From assembly GCF_018119405.1 (NCBI RefSeq), contig NZ_JAGPWC010000001.1, positions 124,001 through 188,000 of the forward strand: a stretch of DNA of 64,000 bases, given 5' to 3'. This document shows positions 1 through 7,390 of this stretch, in pieces (positions within the stretch are counted from its first letter, which is position 1; each line of letters starts with the position of its first letter). The translations under genes and the position numbers were made by a program. A model generated the notes under the pieces. The model was not told where the DNA came from. It saw only the letters and a list, made by a program, of their open reading frames with translations, and made no database searches. The DNA is from Massilia sp. ST3 (GTDB taxonomy: Bacteria; Pseudomonadota; Gammaproteobacteria; Burkholderiales; Burkholderiaceae_D).

Positions 1-434
1 ACTTCTACGACCAGGCGAACGCGGTCGGCAATAACGACTCGAAGTGGGACTTCGGCAAGTGGACGCCGGATGTGGTGGTGATCAACCTGATGCAGAACGA
101 CAGCTGGCTGATCGGGCGCGACCACAAGCTGCAGCCGGAACCGGATGGGGCCCAGCGCATCGCGGCCTACAGGGGCTTCATCCAGCGACTGCGTGCACTG
201 TATCCGAAAGCCTATATCGTGTGCGCGCTTGGCAGCATGGACGCCACCAAGGCCGGCTCCCCCTGGCCCGGCTATGTCAGCGCGGCCGTGCGCGGGATGC
301 AGCAGGATGGCGACAAGCGGATCGACACCTTGTTCTTCCCGTTTGCCGGCTACGGGGCGCATCCGCGCGTGCATCACCACGAAGCCAATGCCAAGCTCCT
401 CACCGCCTTCATTCGCCGCAAGATGGGATGGTGA
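1..434 (+). CDS. SGNH-fold (CE2-like) carbohydrate esterase, C-terminal part
   Basis: The reading frame is open from the left edge (first whole codon at base 3) to a TGA at 432-434, so only the last ~143 residues are present. The piece reads as the catalytic half of an SGNH/GDSL esterase: a buried strand followed by the NLMQND block (Gly/Asn oxyanion-hole region of CE2 enzymes, usually NLGxND), and near the C-terminus an HPRVHHHEANAKLL segment that would supply the catalytic His. CE2 enzymes remove O-acetyl groups from xylan, glucomannan or xyloglucan and are exported. It converges on a hemicellulose gene set on the other strand, which supports a deacetylase role. The nucleophile Ser lies outside the window, so the exact family is inferred. 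Confidence is good for the SGNH fold and moderate for CE2. Confidence 0.68.
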   Translation, partial: FYDQANAVGNNDSKWDFGKWTPDVVVINLMQNDSWLIGRDHKLQPEPDGAQRIAAYRGFIQRLRALYPKAYIVCALGSMDATKAGSPWPGYVSAAVRGMQQDGDKRIDTLFFPFAGYGAHPRVHHHEANAKLLTAFIRRKMGW

Positions 435-483
435 TCGCCGGGTGGACGGCGGGGCCGTCCGCGCGGCGAGGCGGGCAGGTCCG

Positions 484-509
484 AAAAAAAGCCCGCGCAA
501 GCGCGGGCT
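484..509 (-). terminator. Rho-independent terminator of the GH39 operon
   Basis: An 8-bp stem (AGCCCGCG/CGCGGGCT, loop CAAG) at 490-509 is followed on the minus strand by seven T residues (A-run at 484-490 on the plus strand). It lies 25 bases past the GH39 stop and closes the six-gene minus-strand run. The plus-strand esterase gene has no T-run after this stem, so termination is mainly in the minus direction. Confidence 0.85.
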
Positions 510-533
510 GTAAGGACGACCCCAAACTTCAAA

Positions 534-2099
534 TCATTTCGCCTTGCTCAGCTTGAGCAGGTAGACATCGTTTTCGCGCATCGGCAGCTCGGTGCTGAAG
601 CTGCCGTCGCTGCCGACCCGCACCTGGCGCTGCTGCGAAGGCTTGCCGGTGGCGGTGGCCTTCAGCGCCGCCACCTGCTGGCGGGTCAGCTGCTTGGGCG
701 AACCCATGCCGATGTAGGCGGTGAAGGCGTCGTTCTGCCTGTAGCCCACCTGCGCGATGCTGAGCGAGTACGCGCCCGGCTGCATGCCCTTGACGCTGAC
801 CTTGAACTTGCCCTTGGCGCGCGCCGGCAGGTCCTTGATGAAATACTGCTGGTTGTTGACCTTCTCGGGCAGGGTATGCGTGTAGTCCCACACCAGCAGA
901 CCCAGGTTGCCCTTGTCGTCGACGGTGGCGAAGGACTTCTGGTCGGCGTTTTTCAGCTCGCGCGCGCCCAGCTGGTTCAGGAACTGGTAGGCGAAATAGG
1001 CCGGCTTCTTGATGCCCTGGGTGTTCATCAGCCCGAAGCCGCCATGAAAGGCCTCGAAGCGCGGACCGGCTTCCTCGAAGATGTCGGTGAAGACCCAGTA
1101 GGACATCGACTGCGCCGCCGGCCCGATCTGCTTCAGCTTGTTCAGGATGTAGGCGGCCTGGTGGTAGCTGTCGTGGCTCGGATCGGACGGCGTATAGGAC
1201 GAACTCCATTCCGTGTAGTGCAGTTCGAGCTTCGGCATGCCGGAGGCCGCGATCTCCTTGCGGTTCTTGAGCACGTCGTTGCTGACCGCCCATTCGTCCG
1301 TCGACAGTACGGTGCCGGTGGTGCCGAATTCGTCCAGGAAGCCCTGGTTCACGCCATACGAATGGGTCGAGACGAAGTCCAGCGGCGTCTGGTTCTTCCC
1401 GGCGTAGGCGATCAACTCGGGAATCCAGGCCGCGCCGGCGGTCGCCGGCCCGCCGACCCGGTAGCGCGGGTTCACGCTCTTGATCGCACGCGCGGCGTGG
1501 GCGTAGAGCTTGAAGTACTCGTCCTGGGTCCCGGCCCAGAAACCGTCCAGGTTCGGCTCGTTCCAGACCTCGAAGTACCAGCTCGCGACCTCCTCGGCGC
1601 CATAGCGTTCGGTCCAGTGTTCGGTCAGCTTCCTGATCAGGGTCTCCCACTTCTCGTAGCTCCGCGGCGGCGTCACGTTGCCCTTCCACCAGAAGATGGT
1701 CTTGTCGCCGCTGGCCATCGCCGCCGGCATGAAGCCCAGCTCGACGAAGGGCTTCACCCCGATGCCGAGCAGGTAGTCGTAGAGGGCGTCGATGTACTGG
1801 AAGTTGTACTGTTCCTTGCCCTGGGCGTCGACCTTGTAGACGCCCATGTCGTCGGTGAGCAGGCCGTGCATGCGGATGTACTGGAAGCCGGCGTCGCGCT
1901 TGATCTCGGCCAGCTGCTGCTGCCAGTCGGCGCGCAAGCCTTCGTTGGCGCGGCCGGCGCCGATCACCAGCTTGTGCATCTGGTTGAGCGGACCCTGGAC
2001 GGCGCGCGCATCGATGGCGATGGTCCGGTCCTGGGCCTGGGCCGCCGGCAGGGTCATGAGGGCTGCCGCCAGGGTGGGGAGTAGGGTCTTGAGTTGCAT
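534..2099 (-). CDS. GH39 beta-xylosidase, secreted
   Basis: 521 residues. It is a retaining glycosidase of family GH39, most likely releasing xylose from the non-reducing end of xylo-oligosaccharides in the periplasm. A signal peptide (residues 1-22, ending PAAQAQ) fixes the ATG at 2099; the frame is open further upstream but without a leader. The family motif FEVWNEPN gives the acid/base Glu at about 181, and HYTEWSSSY gives the nucleophile Glu at about 297. The sequence runs through the TIM barrel to a beta-rich C-terminal domain (about 400-521), usual for XynB-like proteins. No strong Shine-Dalgarno is visible, and the gene sits 116 bases after the AraC gene as the last member of the run. 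GH39 also contains alpha-L-iduronidases; the bacterial context favours xylosidase. Confidence 0.88.
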   Translation of the reverse strand: MQLKTLLPTLAAALMTLPAAQAQDRTIAIDARAVQGPLNQMHKLVIGAGRANEGLRADWQQQLAEIKRDAGFQYIRMHGLLTDDMGVYKVDAQGKEQYNFQYIDALYDYLLGIGVKPFVELGFMPAAMASGDKTIFWWKGNVTPPRSYEKWETLIRKLTEHWTERYGAEEVASWYFEVWNEPNLDGFWAGTQDEYFKLYAHAARAIKSVNPRYRVGGPATAGAAWIPELIAYAGKNQTPLDFVSTHSYGVNQGFLDEFGTTGTVLSTDEWAVSNDVLKNRKEIAASGMPKLELHYTEWSSSYTPSDPSHDSYHQAAYILNKLKQIGPAAQSMSYWVFTDIFEEAGPRFEAFHGGFGLMNTQGIKKPAYFAYQFLNQLGARELKNADQKSFATVDDKGNLGLLVWDYTHTLPEKVNNQQYFIKDLPARAKGKFKVSVKGMQPGAYSLSIAQVGYRQNDAFTAYIGMGSPKQLTRQQVAALKATATGKPSQQRQVRVGSDGSFSTELPMRENDVYLLKLSKAK

Positions 2100-2215
2100 T
2101 GGTCGAATCCGTGAAAACGATGGTCGGGTTTGCAGGATAGGGGACGGCGCCCGTCCCGGCGCGCTGGAAACCGCCGGAGTGCGGAAAGTGCAAGCAATCG
2201 TGGCGGATTTGCTAG

Positions 2216-3373
2216 TCATGCCGTCTCCTCGAGCGCGCCCCTGAAGGACTTCGGCGTACGGCCGTACTCCTCCTTGAACAGCTTGTTGAAGTAGGAGACA
2301 TTGCTGTAGCCGACCAAATAGGCGATCTCCGCCACTGTCGCCGCGCCGTTCTCGGATAGCAGGCGCGCGGCCTCGGTCAGGCGCAGCTTGTTGAGGTAGC
2401 CGCTGAAGGTGAAGCCCAGTTCCGCCTTCAGGATCTCGTTCACCTTGTTGCGGTTGACGCCCGCCTCGGCCGCGAGGGTATCCAGATCGAGATCCGGGCT
2501 GGCGTAGCGGGTGGCGATCAGGCGCAGCACGGCCGCCTTCTCGCGGTCGCGGTGCGGCTGTACCGACAGCTGCTGGTAGGCGACCAGCGGCAGGTCCTGC
2601 CGCAGGCGATCGCGCAGCTCCTCGGCCAGCACTTTCGCATAGCGGCGCAGGGCCCACCAGCCGTAGCCGGCCCAGGCCAGGACCAGTGCCGCGCCAAGGA
2701 AGATCATGTAACGGCCGTCGCGGGCCTCCAGCGTCAGTTCCTCGATCTCGACCGTCGATTCGATGCCCGTCGGGCTCTGGAAGGTGGTCGAAATGGACAG
2801 TTCCGGAACCTGGTCCAGGGTATAGCTGTTGCGCGCGAGGTCCTGCTTGAACATATCGAACCACCACTGCGGTGTCTCGAGGCGGGTAAGGTCGAGTTGC
2901 ACGTCGGCCCATTGACCGCTGCAAGAGAAGAAACCTGTCGGCGAGCGATAGGTCAACAGCTGGTGGCGCTGCGAGACGTCGGGATCGAAGGTGGGGATGG
3001 CGAGGCCCAGGGTATTGGCGGGATCGCAGCGTACGCGCAGGCTCAGCTTGCGGTAGCGCGACAGGTCCAGGTGGACTGGCTGGCCTCCACCGTCATGGAA
3101 GACCAGGTTGGCCGAGGCGAAGGGATGGCTGACGGCCTTCGCCACCAGCATGCGCAGGCGCAGCGCGCCGCCGGAGGCGTCGACCCGCATGGCGGACAGG
3201 CCGCCCTGGTGGGCGTCCGAGTCCGCCGTCGCGCGCCACGGCAGGTTGCTGGCGGTCGCCGGCAGCAGGGGCGTTTGCTGGCGGCTGGCTTCGAGACAAG
3301 CGTAGCCCAGCAGGAGGCTGGCGAGCAGCAGGCTGGCCGCGTATGCGAGCGCATTCCGATAGAAAGCCTGCAT
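2216..3373 (-). CDS. membrane-anchored AraC-family regulator with periplasmic sensor
   Basis: 385 residues. A first membrane helix (about 9-27) is followed by a ~195-residue outside segment of alternating beta strands, resembling a carbohydrate-binding jelly roll (HLDLSRYRKLSLRVR; EIEELTLEA). A second helix (about 223-242) leads to a short linker and a C-terminal AraC double helix-turn-helix (about 283-381) with the usual EIAYLVGYSNVSYFNKLFK and YGRTPKSFR motifs. This suggests a one-component regulator that senses a sugar in the periplasm and binds DNA from the membrane, as in transmembrane AraC proteins such as Bacillus YesS. It starts 14 bases after the GH3 stop with a GGAGAGG ribosome site, so it is translated with the enzymes it probably controls. 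Ligand and targets are unknown. Confidence 0.85.
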   Translation of the reverse strand: MQAFYRNALAYAASLLLASLLLGYACLEASRQQTPLLPATASNLPWRATADSDAHQGGLSAMRVDASGGALRLRMLVAKAVSHPFASANLVFHDGGGQPVHLDLSRYRKLSLRVRCDPANTLGLAIPTFDPDVSQRHQLLTYRSPTGFFSCSGQWADVQLDLTRLETPQWWFDMFKQDLARNSYTLDQVPELSISTTFQSPTGIESTVEIEELTLEARDGRYMIFLGAALVLAWAGYGWWALRRYAKVLAEELRDRLRQDLPLVAYQQLSVQPHRDREKAAVLRLIATRYASPDLDLDTLAAEAGVNRNKVNEILKAELGFTFSGYLNKLRLTEAARLLSENGAATVAEIAYLVGYSNVSYFNKLFKEEYGRTPKSFRGALEETA

Positions 3374-3387
3374 GCCGGCCTCTCCGC

Positions 3388-5604
3388 TCAGCGGCCGCCC
3401 GCCGCGAATTCGCGCGCCGGCAGGCGCACGGTCACGGTCGCCACCGGGGCGTCGGCCGCCGTGGCCAGGATCACCTGGTAGTCCCCCGCCGCGATCTTCC
3501 ACTTGCCGCTGGCGCCGTCGAAGACGGCCAGGGTGCGCGGGTCGACCAGCACCGTGCTGATGCGGCGCTCGCCGGCCTTGAGCGCCACCTTGTCCCAGCC
3601 ACCGAGGCGCTTGGGGGCTTCCCAGCCGGCCTTGGCGACATAGACCTGCGGGACTGCCTTGCCGTCGCGCTGACCTGTGTTGGCGGTGCTGAAGCTGACC
3701 CGGATCGAGCCTTCCGCCGGCTCGGCCTTCAGGTCCGCATGCGCGAAACTGGTGTAGGACAGGCCGTGGCCGAAGGCGAACAGTGGCTTGTGGCCCTTCA
3801 GGTCGAACCACTTGTAGCCGACCGCCGCGCCTTCGATGTTGTAGTCGACGTCGAAGCGGCTTTCCTTGGGCAGCTCGACCCCGTCCAGCTTCGGCCTCGG
3901 CAGCTGGGCCTCGGATGCCGGGAAGGTCTGGGGCAGGCGGCCGGAAGCGTCCACCTCGCCGCTCAGCACGCGGGCGATCGCTTCGCCGCCGTTGCTGCCC
4001 GGGTACCAGGCTTCGACCACGCCGGCCACGTTTGGCAGCCAGGGCATGGTGACCGGGCCGCCGGTCTGCAGCACCACCACGGTCTTGCGATTGGCCTTGG
4101 CGACCGCCTCGATCAGGGCGTCCTGCTTGTTCGGCAGCGACAGGTTCGGCACGTCGTTGCCTTCGGAGGTCCATTGGTTGGCGAAGACCAGCACCACGTC
4201 CGCGGCGGCCGCGGCCTTGGCGGCGGCGCCGAGGTCCTTGCCGTCGTTCCAGCTCAGGACCGCCTTGGTACGCTTGGCCAGGGCCTGCATCGGAGAACCC
4301 GGGAGGTAGGCCATCGGCCCTGGCCACTGCTTCGGCCCCTCGTTCGGCACCGCCAGGCCGCCGCGCGGGTAGACCTGGGCCGAACCGCCGCCCGACAGCA
4401 CGCCCTTGTTGGCGTGGCCGCCGATGATGGCGATGCGCTTGATGCCGGCTGCCAGTGGCAACACGCCGCCCTCGTTCTTGAGCAGGACGATGCCTTCCTC
4501 GGCATCGAGCTGCGAGATCTTGCCGTGGGCCGCGTAGTCAATCGAAGAGGATTGGTCCTTGACCGGATGATCGAGCGCGCCGTGCGCACCCAGGGCCCAC
4601 AGGATGCGCCTGACCATGTCGTCGAGGCGGCTTTCCGGCACATGGCCGTTCTGCACCGCTTCCTTCAGCGCGCCGTCGAAGTAGGGCGACTTGTCGAAGG
4701 GGTAGCCGGACTGCTGGTCCAGGCCGTTCAGGGCGGCGGGGATGGTCGAGTGGGTCGCGCCCCAGTCCGACATGACATAGCCCTTGAAGCCCCAGTCGCC
4801 CTTCAGCACCTTGTTCAGCAGATGATCGTGTTCGCAGGCGTAGGGGCCGTTGACGCGGTTGTAGGAGCACATGACCGAGCCCGGATTGCCGCGTTCGATG
4901 GCGACCTGGAAGGCCAGCAGGTCGGACATGCGGCCGGCCGGGTCGGCGATCTTCACGTTCACGTGATTGCGGCCGGTTTCCTGGTCGTTGTAGGCGAAGT
5001 GCTTGAGGGTGGAAACCACGTGATTCGACTGCACGCCTGCGATCTGGGCGCCGGCCATGACACCGGCCAGCAGCGGATCCTCGCCCGTGTATTCGAAGTT
5101 GCGGCCGTTGCGCGGCTCGCGCGCCAGATTGACGCTACCGCCCAGCATCACGTTGAAGCCCGACAGGCGCGCCTCCTTGCCGATCATGGCCGCGCCCTTG
5201 AAGGCCAGCTCCGGGTTCCAGGTGGCGGCGGTGGCGATCCCGGCCGGCAGGCTGGTGCGCTCGCGTACCTTCTTGCCGGGCTGGGAAGCCACGCCGATGC
5301 CGGCGTCGGTCAGCCACTGGGCGGTGATGCCGAGGCGCTCGATGCCCTTGACGTAGCCGGCAGACTGCACCAAGGCTTCCTTGGGCGGCTGCTTGCCCTG
5401 GAACTCGGTGCCGAAGTAGCCGAACACCAGGCTGATTTTCTCGTCGAGCGTCATCTTGGCGACCAGCTGGGCTGCGCGCGCCTGCGCCGGGTCCTGCGAT
5501 TGCGATTGCGGCGCGTTCTGCGCCGCCGCGGGCAGGGTGAACTGGACGGCGAATGCAGCGGCGAGGGCGAGGGCCCAGCGGGTCGGCTGCAAGGGCTTGG
5601 TCAT
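3388..5604 (-). CDS. GH3 beta-glucosidase/beta-xylosidase, secreted
   Basis: 738 residues. A signal peptide (1-29, LPAAAQ) and an AGGAGA ribosome site decide the start at 5604 over an upstream in-frame codon. The GH3 N-terminal barrel carries the KHFAYND motif (201-207) and the nucleophile Asp280 in GYVMSDWGATHS. The alpha/beta sandwich domain and a C-terminal fibronectin III-like domain (about 640-730) follow, the standard layout and length. GH3 enzymes are retaining exo-acting beta-glucosidases, xylosidases or bifunctional arabinosidases; sequence alone does not separate these. The place between a sugar symporter and an AraC regulator, beside GH31 and GH39, points to trimming of xylose/glucose oligosaccharides in the periplasm. 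Confidence 0.9.
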   Translation of the reverse strand: MTKPLQPTRWALALAAAFAVQFTLPAAAQNAPQSQSQDPAQARAAQLVAKMTLDEKISLVFGYFGTEFQGKQPPKEALVQSAGYVKGIERLGITAQWLTDAGIGVASQPGKKVRERTSLPAGIATAATWNPELAFKGAAMIGKEARLSGFNVMLGGSVNLAREPRNGRNFEYTGEDPLLAGVMAGAQIAGVQSNHVVSTLKHFAYNDQETGRNHVNVKIADPAGRMSDLLAFQVAIERGNPGSVMCSYNRVNGPYACEHDHLLNKVLKGDWGFKGYVMSDWGATHSTIPAALNGLDQQSGYPFDKSPYFDGALKEAVQNGHVPESRLDDMVRRILWALGAHGALDHPVKDQSSSIDYAAHGKISQLDAEEGIVLLKNEGGVLPLAAGIKRIAIIGGHANKGVLSGGGSAQVYPRGGLAVPNEGPKQWPGPMAYLPGSPMQALAKRTKAVLSWNDGKDLGAAAKAAAAADVVLVFANQWTSEGNDVPNLSLPNKQDALIEAVAKANRKTVVVLQTGGPVTMPWLPNVAGVVEAWYPGSNGGEAIARVLSGEVDASGRLPQTFPASEAQLPRPKLDGVELPKESRFDVDYNIEGAAVGYKWFDLKGHKPLFAFGHGLSYTSFAHADLKAEPAEGSIRVSFSTANTGQRDGKAVPQVYVAKAGWEAPKRLGGWDKVALKAGERRISTVLVDPRTLAVFDGASGKWKIAAGDYQVILATAADAPVATVTVRLPAREFAAGGR

Positions 5605-5653
5605 GGATCGGTCTCCTGGTTTGTTGTTGTGAGGGTAGAACGCGATGATAGCG

Positions 5654-7336
5654 TTACCACCAAATGCTGTACACCCCGAGCAGGCCGAGGCAGATGATGG
5701 CCGAGCCAAGGGCGAAGCCCGGCTCGACCTTGAACATGCCGCGGTCGATCTCGATATGGTGGCGGGTTTCGGCGCCGTGCTTGGGGAAGAGCTTGCTGAT
5801 CACGACCATCCCGACCACCACCACGACGAAGTCGATCGCCATGCGGTCGAGGAAGGGGATCTCGTAGACACCGGCGGCGTTCGGGACGGCGAAGCCGATC
5901 GGCGCCAGGAAGGACAAGTCCATCACATCCGGCAGGAATTTGAGGATGATCGAGCCGATGAAGCCGCCGATGGTCGCGAACATCGCCGCGCCGGCCGTCG
6001 CCGGTTTCCAGAAGAAGCCGAGCAGGAACATGGCGAGGATGCCGGGCGAGACGAAGCCGGTGTACTCCTGGATGTACTGGAAGCCGCCTTTCTTGTCGAT
6101 GCCCATGTAGGGGGCGATCAGTACGGCGGCCAGCATCGAGACGACCACGGTGACGCGGCCGATCCACACCATGCGCTGCTCCGAGATGTCGTGGTTGATC
6201 GCCTTCTTGTGGATATCGAGGGTGTAGATGGTGGCGATGCTGTTGGCCTTGCCCGCGAGGGAGGCGACCACCGCGGCCGTGAGCGCGGCGAAGGCCACGC
6301 CTTTCAGCCCGGACGGCAGCAGCGACAGCAGCACCGGGTAGGCGCGGTCCGGATTCATGTCGCCGCCCACGCCCATGGTGGCGCCCAGCGCGCCGCTCTC
6401 GTGCAGCACATAGGCCGCGATGCCCGGCAGGACCACGATCACCGGCATCAGCATCTTGAGGAAGGCCGCGAACAGGATGCCCTTGCGCGCCGTCTTCAGG
6501 TCGGCGCCCAGCGCGCGCTGGATGATGTACTGGTTGCAGCCCCAGTAGTTCAGGTTCACGATCAGCATGCCCCCGATCAGGATCGACAGGCCCGGCAGGT
6601 CCATGTAGTTCGGGTTATCGCGCGCGAACACCATGTCGAAGTGGCCGGGCGCTTTCTCGAGCAGCAGCTGGAAGCCGGCGCCCACCCCCTGCATGCCCTG
6701 CTGGGCCGCGACCAGGTCCAGGGCCAGCCAGGTGGTGACCAGGCCGCCGGCCACCAGGAAGAACACCTGGATCACGTCGGTAAAGCCGATCACCTTCATG
6801 CCGCCCAGGGTGATGATCACCGCGAACACGGCCAGGAAGACCATGCAGAACCACAGGTTCAGGCCCGCGATGGCGCTGATGGCCAGCGCGCCGAGGTAGA
6901 GGATGGAGGTCAGGTTGACCACCACGTAGAGCAGCAGCCAGAACACGGCCATGATCGAGGCCACGCGCTTGCTGTAGCGCTGCTCCAGGAACTGGGGCAT
7001 GGTGTAGATGCCGTTCTTGCGGTAGACCGGCATGAAGAAGACCGCCACCAGGATCAGCGTCAGTGCCGCCATCAGTTCGTAGACGGCGATCGCCATGCCC
7101 ATCTTGAAGCCGGATCCGCTCATGCCGATGAACTGCTCGGCCGAGATGTTCGAGGCGATCATCGAGGCGCCGATGGCCCACCAGGTGAGCGAGCCTTCGG
7201 CCAGGAAGTAGTCGTGCGAGGCCGAGCCGCTGGTCTTGCGCTTGCGCTGGTAGACCCAGATGCCGTAGCCGGCCACGACCACGAAGTAGACGAAGAAGAC
7301 GAAGGTGTCGAGCGAAGAAAAAGTCTGGTTCTGCAT
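5654..7336 (-). CDS. sodium/solute symporter (SSS family, SGLT-type)
   Basis: 560 residues with about 14 hydrophobic helices, as expected for vSGLT-like sodium/sugar symporters of the inner membrane. The N-terminal helix motif ASNISAEQFIGMSGSGF is a hallmark of the SGLT branch, as is the NLNYWGCNQYIIQRALGA segment. It would import the monosaccharides (xylose, glucose or galactose) released in the periplasm by its neighbours. It lies 54 bases after GH31 and 49 before GH3 in the same run. The start at 7336 follows a GGGATGGA ribosome site. A hairpin sits in the gap just upstream. Substrate is inferred only. Confidence 0.9.
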   Translation of the reverse strand: MQNQTFSSLDTFVFFVYFVVVAGYGIWVYQRKRKTSGSASHDYFLAEGSLTWWAIGASMIASNISAEQFIGMSGSGFKMGMAIAVYELMAALTLILVAVFFMPVYRKNGIYTMPQFLEQRYSKRVASIMAVFWLLLYVVVNLTSILYLGALAISAIAGLNLWFCMVFLAVFAVIITLGGMKVIGFTDVIQVFFLVAGGLVTTWLALDLVAAQQGMQGVGAGFQLLLEKAPGHFDMVFARDNPNYMDLPGLSILIGGMLIVNLNYWGCNQYIIQRALGADLKTARKGILFAAFLKMLMPVIVVLPGIAAYVLHESGALGATMGVGGDMNPDRAYPVLLSLLPSGLKGVAFAALTAAVVASLAGKANSIATIYTLDIHKKAINHDISEQRMVWIGRVTVVVSMLAAVLIAPYMGIDKKGGFQYIQEYTGFVSPGILAMFLLGFFWKPATAGAAMFATIGGFIGSIILKFLPDVMDLSFLAPIGFAVPNAAGVYEIPFLDRMAIDFVVVVVGMVVISKLFPKHGAETRHHIEIDRGMFKVEPGFALGSAIICLGLLGVYSIWW

Positions 7337-7348
7337 GATTCCATCCCT

Positions 7349-7378
7349 GGCGCCGCCATGTGCTGGCCCGGCGGCGCC
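7349..7378 (-). other. intercistronic hairpin between GH31 and symporter genes
   Basis: Perfect 9-bp arms GGCGCCGCC (7349-7357) and GGCGGCGCC (7370-7378) enclose a 12-base loop, placed between the GH31 stop and the symporter ribosome site. There is no T-run, so it is more likely an mRNA processing or stability element that sets the enzyme-to-transporter ratio than a terminator. That role is inferred. Confidence 0.5.
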
Positions 7379-7390
7379 TGTGGCAAGCCT

